Assembly (NCBI GenBank): GCA_024636015.1
Contig: JAGXHU010000034.1
Span: forward strand, 1 to 64,000
Reading direction: 5' to 3'
DNA from: Halothiobacillus sp.
Lineage (GTDB): Bacteria; Pseudomonadota; Gammaproteobacteria; Halothiobacillales; Halothiobacillaceae
Length of the DNA stretch: 64,000 nt
Shown here: positions 1 through 8,434 of the stretch, piece by piece
How positions within the stretch are numbered: the stretch's first letter is position 1
Layout of the letters: each line of letters begins with the position of its first letter
The notes under the pieces: generated by a model
Database searches by the model: none
What the model was told of the DNA's origin: nothing
The model's input: only the letters and a program-made list of their open reading frames with translations
Translations under genes and position numbers: made by a program

Positions 1-551
1 GCCTGGGGCAGGGCGTTGTAGACCCGTTCGGGGTGGTTGTCGAAATCGTTGGGATCGGCTGGCCCCGGATCGAAATAACTGTTGTCCAGAATCAGTTTGC
101 CGGTGATTTCGCGCACGCCCAGATCTTTGAGTTGACGCATCAGGTCCCAGAGATCTTCGCTGCGGAACCAGGGATCGCCGGAACCCTTGATGTAGACGTT
201 CCCGTGAATGACGCCGTTGACGGGCAAGGCGTCGGCATACACCCGGGTGGTCCATTGGAAATTGGTGCCGAGGATGTCCAGCGCCGCCACGGAGGTGACG
301 AGTTTCATCACCGAAGCGGGATTGAACAGATCGTCCGGCAGGTGCGTGATCAGCGGTTTTTTGCTGTCGACGGCCTGAACCCAGATGCCGAGGTCGGCAG
401 CATTGAGCTTCTGCGCGCGCAGGGTATCCAGCACGGTTTTGGGTAGTCCCGCCTCGGCAGCCAGGACCGGCGAAATGCCGGTCAGAAAACCGGTCAGCCC
501 GAGCAGGCTGACAACGATAAGATTCTTTAATATGAGGCAGAATCGACGCAT
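1..551 (-). CDS. dacB: D-alanyl-D-alanine carboxypeptidase/endopeptidase (PBP4 family), 3' end cut off by window edge
   Basis: This is a periplasmic penicillin-binding protein of peptidase family S13, which trims or hydrolyses peptidoglycan cross-bridges. Reading leftward from the ATG at 551, the first 183 or so codons are present. Residues 1-32 form a signal peptide with a hydrophobic core ending in an Ala-rich cleavage region. The serine nucleophile tetrad SVMK lies at residues 80-83 in the context NPASVMKLVTS. It is followed by a GNVYIKGSGDP-like stretch typical of the PBP4 domain II region. The SxN and KTG motifs would lie beyond the window. The gene shares its upstream side with ppnP, which points the same way 43 bases upstream. 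The family call is strong; dacB is the usual symbol for this class. Confidence 0.85.
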   Translation of the reverse strand, partial: MRRFCLILKNLIVVSLLGLTGFLTGISPVLAAEAGLPKTVLDTLRAQKLNAADLGIWVQAVDSKKPLITHLPDDLFNPASVMKLVTSVAALDILGTNFQWTTRVYADALPVNGVIHGNVYIKGSGDPWFRSEDLWDLMRQLKDLGVREITGKLILDNSYFDPGPADPNDFDNHPERVYNALPQ

Positions 552-594
552 GGTGTGGGGCTGCTCTGGCGGGTTGCCGTTAATGAACGAATGA

Positions 595-879
595 TCAGGA
601 ATGGAACTGGCAGAAATAGGCAACGTCCGCAGCGCAGCGCATCTGGAGGTTGCTGTTGGCGGGCGCCTCGAACACGGTTCCGGCTGGTGCCTTGAACTCT
701 GCTGCATCATCGATGGTAACAAACATTTCGCCGGCGACAATGGTCATGGTTTCTGCAGCTTTGAGCGGGAACAGATAGGTGCCGGGCTGGAGTACGCCGA
801 CGCTGGCACCGTCTTTGGCAAAATCGAAACGCAGGGATTGAACGGCATCATCGTGGTAGCGGCTGTGTTTGATGGTCAT
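595..879 (-). CDS. ppnP: Pyrimidine/purine nucleoside phosphorylase PpnP
   Basis: A 94-residue single-cupin protein of the PpnP (formerly YaiE/DUF1255) family. In E. coli this small beta-barrel enzyme phosphorolyses several nucleosides to free base and ribose 1-phosphate in the cytoplasm. The start MTIKHSRYHDDAVQSL and the central GVLQPGTYLFPLKAAETMTI match the family, and the length is the usual 94 or so. The ATG at 879 is preceded by AGGAAAC at a good distance. A longer reading to 1104 would add 75 non-conserved residues and is not credible. It is transcribed toward dacB. Family assignment is firm; the substrate range is inferred from the E. coli enzyme. Confidence 0.9.
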   Translation of the reverse strand: MTIKHSRYHDDAVQSLRFDFAKDGASVGVLQPGTYLFPLKAAETMTIVAGEMFVTIDDAAEFKAPAGTVFEAPANSNLQMRCAADVAYFCQFHS

Positions 880-1069
880 GGTGTTTCCTGAAAACGGGTT
901 AAATGGTGATTGGACGGCGAATGGAACGTATTTTGGCTGGTTCGATTCGGTGTCGCAGTCTAGCTGAATCCTCGGGGAATTTTTAGTGGGCGATTCGTCC
1001 CGGTTGGCCGCATCTGTGCGGCAATGCGATACACTACGCGGCCTTGAAAATGCAACGTGAATATCACCC

Positions 1070-2167
1070 ATGATCGAAATCAATCCGATCCTTTTCAAAA
1101 TCAAAGACCTGTCAGCGCGCGCCGCCGCGCTGAGGGGGTATCTTTGACTTTGATGTCAAGAAAGAACGTTTAGAAGAAGTCGACCGCGAGCTCGAAGTGC
1201 CGGACATCTGGAATAATCCGGAGCAGGCCCAGGCGTTGGGGCGCGAACGCGCATCGCTGGCCCGTGTGGTGGAAACCCTGTCTGATATGGCAAAGGGGCT
1301 GCAGGACAATGCCGATTGGCGACCATGGCCGCCGAAGAGGACGACGAAGAGACGGTCGCATCCATCGAAAAAGAGGTCGCGGAATCCGAGCGGCAGATTG
1401 CCGATCTGGAGTTTCGCCGGATGTTCTCGGGTGAGATGGACGAATCGAATGCCTTCCTCGATATCCAGGCCGGCGCGGGCGGTACCGAGGCGCAGGATTG
1501 GGCCAGCATTCTGCTGCGCATGTATCTGCGCTGGGGCGATCGGCGCGGCTTCCAGACCGAGGTGGTCGAGATGTCGGATGGCGATGTGGCCGGCATCAAA
1601 TCCGCAACGATCCATTTTGTCGGCGAGTATGCCTTCGGTTGGTTGCGTACAGAGATCGGTGTGCACCGACTGGTGCGCAAGTCGCCCTTCGATTCGGACA
1701 ACCGGCGGCATACCTCGTTTGCTTCGGTATTCGTCTCGCCTGAGATCGATGACCGCATCAATATCGAAGTGAACCCATCGGACATCCGCGTCGATGTGTA
1801 TCGGGCATCCGGCGCGGGCGGGCAGCACGTGAACCGGACTGAATCGGCCGTGCGTTTTACCCACTTGCCGACCGGCATCGTCGTGGCCTGCCAGAATCAG
1901 CGCTCGCAGATCCAGAACCGCGATCACGCGATGAAGCAATTGAAAGCCAAGTTGTACGAACTGGAAATGCAGAAGCGTCGGGCCGTCAGCCAGGCGCTGG
2001 AAGAGACCAAATCGGATGTATCCTGGGGCAATCAGATCCGTTCCTATGTGCTCGATCAGAGCCGGATCAAGGATTTGCGTACCGGGTGCGAAACCGGCAA
2101 TACCCAGGCCGTGCTCGACGGGGATCTCGATCCCTTCATCGAGGCCAGTTTGAAAAGCGGGCTGTAA
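1070..2167 (+). CDS. prfB: Peptide chain release factor 2 with programmed +1 frameshift, plus a second single-base disruption
   Basis: RF2 ends translation at UGA and UAA. The ATG at 1070 opens a 25-codon leader ending AGG GGG TAT CTT TGA at 1133-1147. This is the classic autoregulatory +1 shift site, with an internal Shine-Dalgarno AGGGGG, the CTT slip codon and a UGA followed by C. Translation then resumes at GAC (1146). Downstream are the codon-recognition tripeptide SPF (VRKSPFD), the peptidyl-hydrolase motif GAGGQ, and a normal C-terminus ending ASLKSGL at a TAA (2165). Oddity: at about 1316 the frame changes again. The reading DNADW runs into a wrong frame, while [13 protein letters not shown] continues one frame over. 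Adding one T to GATTGGC restores a gap-free match to E. coli RF2. lysS follows, as usual for this pair. Confidence 0.9.
1133..1148 (+). promoter_or_regulatory. RF2 programmed +1 ribosomal frameshift signal
   Basis: The sequence AGG GGG TAT CTT TGA C contains the three parts of the known RF2 control element: a purine-rich internal Shine-Dalgarno (AGGGGG) three bases before the slip codon, the slippery CTT, and the poor UGA-C stop. When RF2 is scarce, ribosomes pause at UGA and slip from CTT to TTT, so the factor controls its own synthesis. The element is textbook in form. Confidence 0.95.
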
Positions 2168-2256
2168 GCCATGGCCCCGCGCTGCCCGAACCGTATCGAC
2201 CGAGCGCCCCGCACTACGGGCGTTTCTGACCATTCATCTACCGGAAGTTGACCAGC

Positions 2257-3768
2257 ATGTCCGATATCTCTGATTCCTCAGCCACCGAAGTCATCGACGA
2301 AAACCGCCTGATTGCGGAGCGGCGCGACAAACTCAAGCGTATTCGAGAAGCCGGCAATGCGTTTCCGAACGACTTCCGGCGGGATGCCAGCGCGGGCGAC
2401 CTGCATGCGCAGTACGCCGAGAAGGACGCTGGGTTTTTCGATGAAAATCCGCTTCGGGTTATCGTCGCCGGTCGTGTGATGGCCAAGCGATTGATGGGCA
2501 AGGCAAGTTTCCTGTCGATCCTTGATCACACCGGACGCATTCAGCTTTATGTGGCACGCGATGCCTTGGGCGAGGCCGTTTACGATGATTTCAAAACCTG
2601 GGATATCGGCGATATCGTCGGTGGCGAAGGTTTGCTGTTCAAGACTAACAAGGGCGAGCTCTCGGTCAAGGTCGATAGCCTGCGCCTGCTGACCAAAAGC
2701 CTGCGCCCGCTGCCGGATAAATTCCACGGCATGTCCGATACCGAGCAGCGCTATCGGCAGCGCTATGTCGATCTGATCATGAACGAGCCAGTGCGCGCTA
2801 CCTTCCGCAAGCGTACACAGATCATCCAATTCATTCGCAACTATCTGAACGAAAAGGATTTCCTGGAAGTCGAAACCCCGATGATGCACGTCATCCCCGG
2901 CGGTGCCTCGGCCAAGCCGTTCACGACCTTCCACAACGCGCTGGATATGGATCTGTACCTGCGGATTGCCCCCGAGCTGTATCTGAAGCGGCTGGTTGTT
3001 GGCGGCTTTGAGCGGGTCTACGAGATCAACCGAAATTTCCGCAACGAGGGCTTGTCCACGCGGCACAATCCCGAGTTCACCATGATCGAGTTCTATCAGG
3101 CCTATGCCGATTACATCGATTTGATGAACATGACCGAGGATCTGTTGCGCCAGTTGGCCCGGGCCGTCTGCGGTTCGTCGACCATTACCTATCAGGGCAT
3201 CGAGTTCGATTTCGATCAGCCGTTTGCCCGGTTGTCGGTGGTTGATGCGATCCTGACCCATAACCCAAATCTCAGCCGTGATGACATTACCGAAATTGGT
3301 CGTGCGCGCGCTGTGGCTGAAGGCCTGGGGATCAAGCTCAAGGACAGTTACGGTCTGGGCAAGATCCAGATTGAAATCTTTGATGAAACGGCCGAGCACA
3401 AGTTGATTCAGCCGACTTTCATTACCAAATATCCGGCCGAGGTCTCCCCGCTGGCGCGACGTAGCGATGCGGACCCGTTCGTGACCGATCGTTTCGAGTT
3501 TTTCGTGGGCGGGCGCGAGATCGCCAATGGCTTCTCGGAATTGAACGACGCCGAAGATCAGGCCGAACGGTTCCGCAAGCAAGTGGAAGACAAGGATGCC
3601 GGGGACGAGGAGGCGATGCATTTCGACGCGGACTATATTCGCGCGCTGGAGCACGGCATGCCGCCGACAGCGGGTGAGGGTATCGGCATCGACCGGTTGG
3701 TGATGTTGCTAACCGACGCGCCGTCGATCCGCGACGTGCTGCTGTTCCCGCACATGCGGCCGGAGTAA
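2257..3768 (+). CDS. lysS: Lysyl-tRNA synthetase, class II
   Basis: A 503-residue class IIb aminoacyl-tRNA synthetase that charges tRNA-Lys with lysine in the cytosol; E. coli LysS has 505. An OB-fold anticodon-binding domain occupies roughly residues 55-150. Motif 2 ([19 protein letters not shown]) is near 261-280 and motif 3 ([11 protein letters not shown]) near 475-485, with the expected PHMRPE end. The ATG at 2257 is chosen because GGAAG at 2243-2247 is nine bases away; the TTG at 2248 is too close to that ribosome site. The gene lies 89 bases after prfB, a pairing conserved in many bacteria, and is probably cotranscribed with it. Confidence 0.97.
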   Translation: MSDISDSSATEVIDENRLIAERRDKLKRIREAGNAFPNDFRRDASAGDLHAQYAEKDAGFFDENPLRVIVAGRVMAKRLMGKASFLSILDHTGRIQLYVARDALGEAVYDDFKTWDIGDIVGGEGLLFKTNKGELSVKVDSLRLLTKSLRPLPDKFHGMSDTEQRYRQRYVDLIMNEPVRATFRKRTQIIQFIRNYLNEKDFLEVETPMMHVIPGGASAKPFTTFHNALDMDLYLRIAPELYLKRLVVGGFERVYEINRNFRNEGLSTRHNPEFTMIEFYQAYADYIDLMNMTEDLLRQLARAVCGSSTITYQGIEFDFDQPFARLSVVDAILTHNPNLSRDDITEIGRARAVAEGLGIKLKDSYGLGKIQIEIFDETAEHKLIQPTFITKYPAEVSPLARRSDADPFVTDRFEFFVGGREIANGFSELNDAEDQAERFRKQVEDKDAGDEEAMHFDADYIRALEHGMPPTAGEGIGIDRLVMLLTDAPSIRDVLLFPHMRPE

Positions 3769-3953
3769 TCGGCAGGGGCTTCGGTCCCAACTGCCTGAAA
3801 ATTCGCCATCCCCCGTCATCATCGTCCCACGCCTGATCGGTTTTTTTAGTCGTCAGGCGGGGGCTGCGGTAGTCTGTATTTATTTGAATCCCGCAGGACT
3901 GGCCGGTGGCCAGCTCTGCGGGGCGATCATCAGACTGTTTGGGAGGTTGAGGC

Positions 3954-5063
3954 ATGGGCTTGTTTGGCAATAAGGCGGATCCGGTGAAGTCAGCGGCCTT
4001 GAAAGAGGCGATCGGCGCGCTTGTCGACCCACATAGTGGCGAATCCCTGGCGCGTTCTCAGGCGGTGGAGCGCGTCGAGGTCCGCGGCGATCAGGGCGAG
4101 GTTGATATTGTGCTCGATTATCCGGCCGCCAGCTGGGAGCCCGAGCTCATCGCTCTGATTGAGCAGGTGGCCCGCACGGTCGACGGCATCCGGAACACGA
4201 AGGTGACCGTCGCCTTCGTCAGTCCGCTGGGTAGTCAGCAGCAGGGCAAGGCCATGCCCGGTGTGCGCAATATCATTGCCGTGGCTTCGGGCAAGGGCGG
4301 GGTTGGGAAATCCACCACCAGCGTCAATCTGGCGTTGGCACTGGCCGCCGAGGGCGCACGCGTCGGCCTGCTCGATGCCGATATCTATGGTCCCAGCCAG
4401 CCGAAAATGCTTGGTGCCCGGGAAGAACCCCAAATTCAGGAAGACCGCTCGATGCGGCCCGTGATGGCCCATGGTCTGCAAACCATGTCGATCGGGTATC
4501 TGGTTGACGATGAAACGGCGATGATCTGGCGGGGCCCGATGGTTACCTCGGCTCTGATGCAGTTGCTGAACGATACCCGTTGGGATCACCTCGATTACCT
4601 CATCATCGATATGCCACCGGGCACGGGTGACATCCAGATCACCCTCTCCCAGAAAGTGCCGGTCGCGGGCAGCGTAATCGTCACCACGCCCCAGGACATC
4701 GCCCTGCTGGATGCCCGCAAGGCTATCAGCATGTTCGAGAAGGTCAATGTGCCGGTCCTCGGGATCGTCGAGAACATGGCCCTGCATGTGTGTTCGCAGT
4801 GCGGTCATATCGAACATATCTTTGGTGAAGGCGGCGGCGCACGTCTTGCGGCGGATAATCAGGTCGAATTGCTGGGTAGCCTGCCGCTTGATCTGCGCAT
4901 TCGGACGGATCTCGACGAAGGCCAGCCCACCGTCATTCGGGCGCCGGATTCGCCGATCACGCGCGCCTATCGCGAAACAGCGCGCAAACTGGCGGCTGTG
5001 CTGGGTCGTTCCCTGCGTAGCGGCGAACAGGATCAGGGGCCGCTGATCACCATCGAAGAGTAA
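3954..5063 (+). CDS. mrp: Iron-sulfur cluster carrier protein, Mrp/ApbC family P-loop ATPase
   Basis: A 369-residue cytoplasmic scaffold or carrier that binds and passes on Fe-S clusters. An N-terminal MIP18/DUF59-like domain (about residues 10-80) precedes a deviant Walker A motif, GKGGVGKST, at about 112-120. The metal-binding CSQC pair is near 280-283, and IDMPPGTGD marks the Walker B region. The ATG at 3954 has GGGAGG eight bases upstream. The next gene begins only five bases after the stop, so the two form an operon. The upstream gap from lysS (about 185 bases) holds an inverted repeat, CGCCTGA with TCAGGCG, around a T-rich loop, but no obvious promoter. The family call is secure. Confidence 0.95.
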   Translation: MGLFGNKADPVKSAALKEAIGALVDPHSGESLARSQAVERVEVRGDQGEVDIVLDYPAASWEPELIALIEQVARTVDGIRNTKVTVAFVSPLGSQQQGKAMPGVRNIIAVASGKGGVGKSTTSVNLALALAAEGARVGLLDADIYGPSQPKMLGAREEPQIQEDRSMRPVMAHGLQTMSIGYLVDDETAMIWRGPMVTSALMQLLNDTRWDHLDYLIIDMPPGTGDIQITLSQKVPVAGSVIVTTPQDIALLDARKAISMFEKVNVPVLGIVENMALHVCSQCGHIEHIFGEGGGARLAADNQVELLGSLPLDLRIRTDLDEGQPTVIRAPDSPITRAYRETARKLAAVLGRSLRSGEQDQGPLITIEE

Positions 5064-5068
5064 TCAGG

Positions 5069-5539
5069 ATGTTGACTGTTGAGGTTCCCGGCCACGCGAC
5101 ATTCGTGTTCCAGTATCTGGTTCTCGACTACAACGGCACTCTGGCCGAAGACGGTCTTCTGCTGGCCGGGGCCGCCGCGCGAATATCTGCGCTGGCTGAT
5201 CAATTGGCGGTGCACGTTGTGACGGCCGATACCTTCGGCAGTGCTGCGCAACAACTCGGCGCGTTGCCCGTCAGTTTGCACATCCTGCCCGCCATTGAGC
5301 AGGATGTGGCCAAGCAGCAGTATGTCCAGTCCCTGGGGGCGGCGCAGTGCTTTGCAGTCGGCAATGGCCGAAACGACGCACTGATGCTGGCCGAGGCGGG
5401 CTTGGGTGTTGCTGTGATTCAAGCCGAAGGCGCCGCGCGTGCGGCGGTCGAATCGGCCGACATTCTCTGTACATCCCTACTCGATGCATTGGATTTGCTC
5501 TTGATCCCCAAGCGGTTGATTGCCACATTACGTCTCTAG
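5069..5539 (+). CDS. Small HAD-superfamily protein resembling the P-domain of P-type ATPases
   Basis: A 156-residue soluble protein carrying a haloacid-dehalogenase core with no membrane segment. The HAD motif I aspartate lies in [11 protein letters not shown] (about residues 19-29), motif II in VVTADTFG, and the acidic motif IV in [13 protein letters not shown]. This arrangement matches the group called soluble P-type ATPase-like phosphatases. The motif I DxNGT lacks the second aspartate (DxD) used by most HAD phosphatases, as in the ATPase P-domain where DKTGT forms the aspartyl phosphate. Its substrate is unknown. It starts five bases after mrp, so a link with Fe-S or metal handling is possible but is only inferred. 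Confidence 0.75.
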   Translation: MLTVEVPGHATFVFQYLVLDYNGTLAEDGLLLAGAAARISALADQLAVHVVTADTFGSAAQQLGALPVSLHILPAIEQDVAKQQYVQSLGAAQCFAVGNGRNDALMLAEAGLGVAVIQAEGAARAAVESADILCTSLLDALDLLLIPKRLIATLRL

Positions 5540-5582
5540 GGAATTCCCGTATTTCATTTCTTCAACCAACAGGAGCATAGGC

Positions 5583-6080
5583 ATGAGCAACGTAACTTTT
5601 CTGGGTGAACCAGTCGCCGTGACAGGCAAGCTTCCGATGATTGGCGAGCCCGCACCGGCGTGGATGCTGACCGCCGAAGACATGAGCGAAAAGACGCTGG
5701 GCGATTTTGCCGGCAAGCAGAAGATCCTCAATATTTTTCCGAGCCTTGATACGCCGACCTGCGCCGCCTCGGTACGTGCCTTCAACGAGAAGGTAGGTAG
5801 CCGCGCCGATACGGTCGTGCTCTGCATTTCCGCTGATCTGCCATTTGCCCAAAGCCGGTTCTGCGGCGCAGAGGGATTGGATCACGTGGTGACTCTCTCG
5901 ACCTTCCGGCACCCGGGATTTCTGACGAGCTACGGCGTTCAGCTGGCGGAAGGGCCCTTGGCTCATCTGGCGGCACGCGCGGTGGTGGTGATCGATGCCG
6001 ACGATCGGGTCAAGCATGTCGAACTCGTACCGGAAATCGCCGACGAACCCAACTACATTGCGGCCTTTGCTGCACTGTAA
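5583..6080 (+). CDS. tpx: Thiol peroxidase (atypical 2-Cys peroxiredoxin)
   Basis: A 165-residue peroxiredoxin that reduces hydrogen peroxide and alkyl hydroperoxides using thioredoxin. The peroxidatic cysteine is C60 in [13 protein letters not shown] and the resolving cysteine is C94 in SRFCGAEG, the standard Tpx pair; C81 is an extra cysteine. The start [11 protein letters not shown] and the length match the family. The ATG at 5583 has AGGAG at 5571-5575. It sits 43 bases after the HAD gene and may be read through from the mrp operon or from its own promoter, which I could not place. Confidence 0.95.
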   Translation: MSNVTFLGEPVAVTGKLPMIGEPAPAWMLTAEDMSEKTLGDFAGKQKILNIFPSLDTPTCAASVRAFNEKVGSRADTVVLCISADLPFAQSRFCGAEGLDHVVTLSTFRHPGFLTSYGVQLAEGPLAHLAARAVVVIDADDRVKHVELVPEIADEPNYIAAFAAL

Positions 6081-6119
6081 GCTCACGGTGGTTTCGTTGT
6101 TGAGAGACGAGGGTTGTGT

Positions 6120-7022
6120 ATGCTGCGATTAGGCGTGGATCTAGGCGGAACCAAGATCGAGGTTGCCGTACTCGACGATCAGGGGGCGACGCTCTGGCGT
6201 CAGCGGCTACCCACCCCGCAGGGGGATTACGCCGGCACGATTGACGCTATGGCTACGCTGATCGCGCGCGCCGAAGATGATCTGGGCCGGATGGATGCCA
6301 TCGGTATCGGCACGCCCGGCACGGTATCCCCGCGCACCGGCTTGATGAAGAACGCCAATTCGGTCGTGCTGAACGATCGGCCCCTGAAAGGCGATCTGGA
6401 GCAGCGGTTGGGGCGGCGTGTCGCCATGGCCAACGACGCCAACTGTCTGGCGCTTTCCGAAGCACGGGATGGTGCGGCGGCCGGGGCCAAATCCGTGTTC
6501 GGGGTCATTCTCGGCACGGGCGTGGGTGGTGGTCTCGTCATCGATGGTATGTTGCATGCCGGTCATAACGCCATTGCTGGCGAGTGGGGACATAATCCCT
6601 TGCCCTGGCCGGAGGAAGGCGAATTTCCGGGACCGACCTGCTGGTGCGGGATGAAGGGCTGCATCGAACGCTGGCTGGCAGGGACGGGCCTTGCGCGGGA
6701 TTTTCATGTTGTGACCCGGCGAGAGGGTACGGGCCACGACGTGGCGGTCTGGGCCGGTGAGGGTGATTCCGATGCTCAGGCTGCGCTGGATCGCTACACC
6801 CATCGATTGGCAAGGGCGCTGGCTCATCTGATCAATATCGTCGATCCGGAAGTTATCGTGCTGGGTGGCGGGATGTCGAACGTCGCCAGCCTGTACGAAG
6901 ACGTACCTCGGCTCTGGGACCGGTTCGTTTTTTCCGATCCGATCTCGACGCGTCTCGTCGCTCCGCAACACGGGGATTCCAGCGGTGTGCGCGGGGCGGC
7001 CATGCTGCCCAAGGCGGAATGA
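6120..7022 (+). CDS. mak: ROK-family sugar kinase, fructokinase Mak type
   Basis: A 300-residue kinase of the ROK family that closely resembles E. coli Mak, which phosphorylates fructose to fructose 6-phosphate with ATP. It shows the phosphate-binding DLGGTK (residues 7-12), NDANCLALSE, GEWGHNPLPW and a zinc site made of a histidine and the cysteines of CWCGMKGC near 174-181. The VLGGGMSN and HGDSSGVRGAA end sequences are also Mak-like. The ATG at 6120 is preferred over a TTG six bases earlier, because GAGGG lies seven bases before it. Fructose as the substrate is inferred from similarity. Confidence 0.88.
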   Translation: MLRLGVDLGGTKIEVAVLDDQGATLWRQRLPTPQGDYAGTIDAMATLIARAEDDLGRMDAIGIGTPGTVSPRTGLMKNANSVVLNDRPLKGDLEQRLGRRVAMANDANCLALSEARDGAAAGAKSVFGVILGTGVGGGLVIDGMLHAGHNAIAGEWGHNPLPWPEEGEFPGPTCWCGMKGCIERWLAGTGLARDFHVVTRREGTGHDVAVWAGEGDSDAQAALDRYTHRLARALAHLINIVDPEVIVLGGGMSNVASLYEDVPRLWDRFVFSDPISTRLVAPQHGDSSGVRGAAMLPKAE

Positions 7023-7113
7023 TCGGGTTCCATCGGTTTGGGCGGAAAGTCTCTAGCCGTTAGAGTGCCCCTCCTGTTTTCGCGCTTCTTCTCACCCCAT
7101 CGGGTTTTCACGC

Positions 7114-8397
7114 ATGTTGCCTGCTGTTCTCATCTTTCTTTTTACGCTTACCCTCGTCATCTGGCAGCCCAAGGGGCTCGGCATCGGCTGGAGCGCGTCC
7201 CTGGGGGCCGTGCTGGCCTTGCTGTTCGGCGTTGTGCAGCTCTCGGACATCGGTCTCGTCTGGGCAATCGTCTGGAATGCCACGCTGAGTTTTGTCGCCT
7301 TGATCATCATCAGCCTGCTGCTCGACGAGGCCGGATTCTTCGAATGGGCGGCACTGCATGTCGCGCGCTGGGGTCGAGGCAGCGGTCGCCGTCTGTTCGC
7401 CTTGCTCGTGTTGCTGGGGGCGGCGGTGGCGGCACTGTTTGCGAACGACGGCGCGGCGCTGATTCTGACCCCAATCGTGATCGGTGTGTTGCTGGCTTTG
7501 CGGTTCTCCCCGGCTACGACGCTGGCCTTCGTGATGGCGGCGGGATTCATTGCCGATACGGCCAGTTTGCCGCTCGTGGTCTCCAATCTGGTGAACATCG
7601 TTTCGGTCGACTATTTCCATATTGGGTTCACCGAGTATGCCTCGGTGATGTGGCCGGTGAATCTCGTGTCGGTGGCGACGTCCTTGCTGGTGTTGTTTAT
7701 GTTCTACCGGCGGGATATCCCGCCCGTGTATGACGAATCCCTGTTGAAAGCGCCACAGGCGGCCATTGTCGATCACGCGACCTTTCGGATGGGCTGGTGG
7801 GTACTCGGCTGGCTGCTGATTGGTTTTTTCGGGCTGGATCGTTTCGGCGTGCCGATCAGTCTGGTGGCCGGGATCGGGGCTGCGGCCCTCTATATCGTGG
7901 CCATGCGGGGCCAGCACATCGATGCGCACCGCGTGGTACGCAATGCGCCCTGGCAGATCGTAGTGTTTTCCCTCGGTATGTACCTTGTGGTGTTTGGCCT
8001 CCGCAATGCCGGGCTCACCGACACCCTTGGTCATTTGTTAAGTGCATTCGCCCAGCACGGCGTCTGGGGGGCTGCCTTCGGGACCGGGCTGCTGGTCGCC
8101 GGGCTATCGGCCGTGATGAATAACATGCCGACCGTACTGATCGGCGCCTTGTCGATCGATGCCAGTCATGCCGAAGGCGCAACTCGCCTCGCCATGATCT
8201 ACGCCAATGTGATTGGTAGCGATTTAGGACCGAAACTGACGCCGATCGGCAGTCTGGCGACCTTGCTGTGGCTGCATGTGTTGGCGCGCAAGAATATTCG
8301 GATCGGCTGGGGCTATTACGTCAGGGTGGGGGCAGTACTCACGATCCCCGTTCTGCTGGCGACCCTTGCGGCGCTCGCGCTGCGGTTATCTATCTAA
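7114..8397 (+). CDS. arsB: Arsenite/antimonite efflux carrier ArsB
   Basis: A 427-residue inner-membrane carrier with about twelve hydrophobic segments. It is very similar along its whole length to E. coli ArsB (429 residues). Shared stretches include [59 protein letters not shown] and [19 protein letters not shown]. ArsB exports As(III) or Sb(III) by proton exchange, alone or with the ArsA ATPase. No arsR, arsC, arsA or arsD lies beside it: the neighbours are a sugar kinase and xseA. The ribosome site before the ATG at 7114 is weak. The family call is strong; its regulation is unknown. Confidence 0.92.
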   Translation: MLPAVLIFLFTLTLVIWQPKGLGIGWSASLGAVLALLFGVVQLSDIGLVWAIVWNATLSFVALIIISLLLDEAGFFEWAALHVARWGRGSGRRLFALLVLLGAAVAALFANDGAALILTPIVIGVLLALRFSPATTLAFVMAAGFIADTASLPLVVSNLVNIVSVDYFHIGFTEYASVMWPVNLVSVATSLLVLFMFYRRDIPPVYDESLLKAPQAAIVDHATFRMGWWVLGWLLIGFFGLDRFGVPISLVAGIGAAALYIVAMRGQHIDAHRVVRNAPWQIVVFSLGMYLVVFGLRNAGLTDTLGHLLSAFAQHGVWGAAFGTGLLVAGLSAVMNNMPTVLIGALSIDASHAEGATRLAMIYANVIGSDLGPKLTPIGSLATLLWLHVLARKNIRIGWGYYVRVGAVLTIPVLLATLAALALRLSI

Positions 8398-8434
8398 CTC
8401 ATCTTCTGCACGAACGGGGCATCGACAGGCATCT

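Noticed and set aside
1112-2233. Long reading frame of 373 codons on the minus strand across prfB
   Set aside because: It is antisense to clear RF2 coding sequence and has no family features; such frames are common opposite GC-rich genes.
2278-3654. Reading frame of 458 codons opposite lysS
   Set aside because: Antisense shadow of a complete, well-conserved lysS.
7108-8034. Reading frame of 308 codons opposite arsB, rich in His, Gln and Arg
   Set aside because: The composition is that expected from the complement of membrane-protein codons; no ribosome site and no family resemblance.
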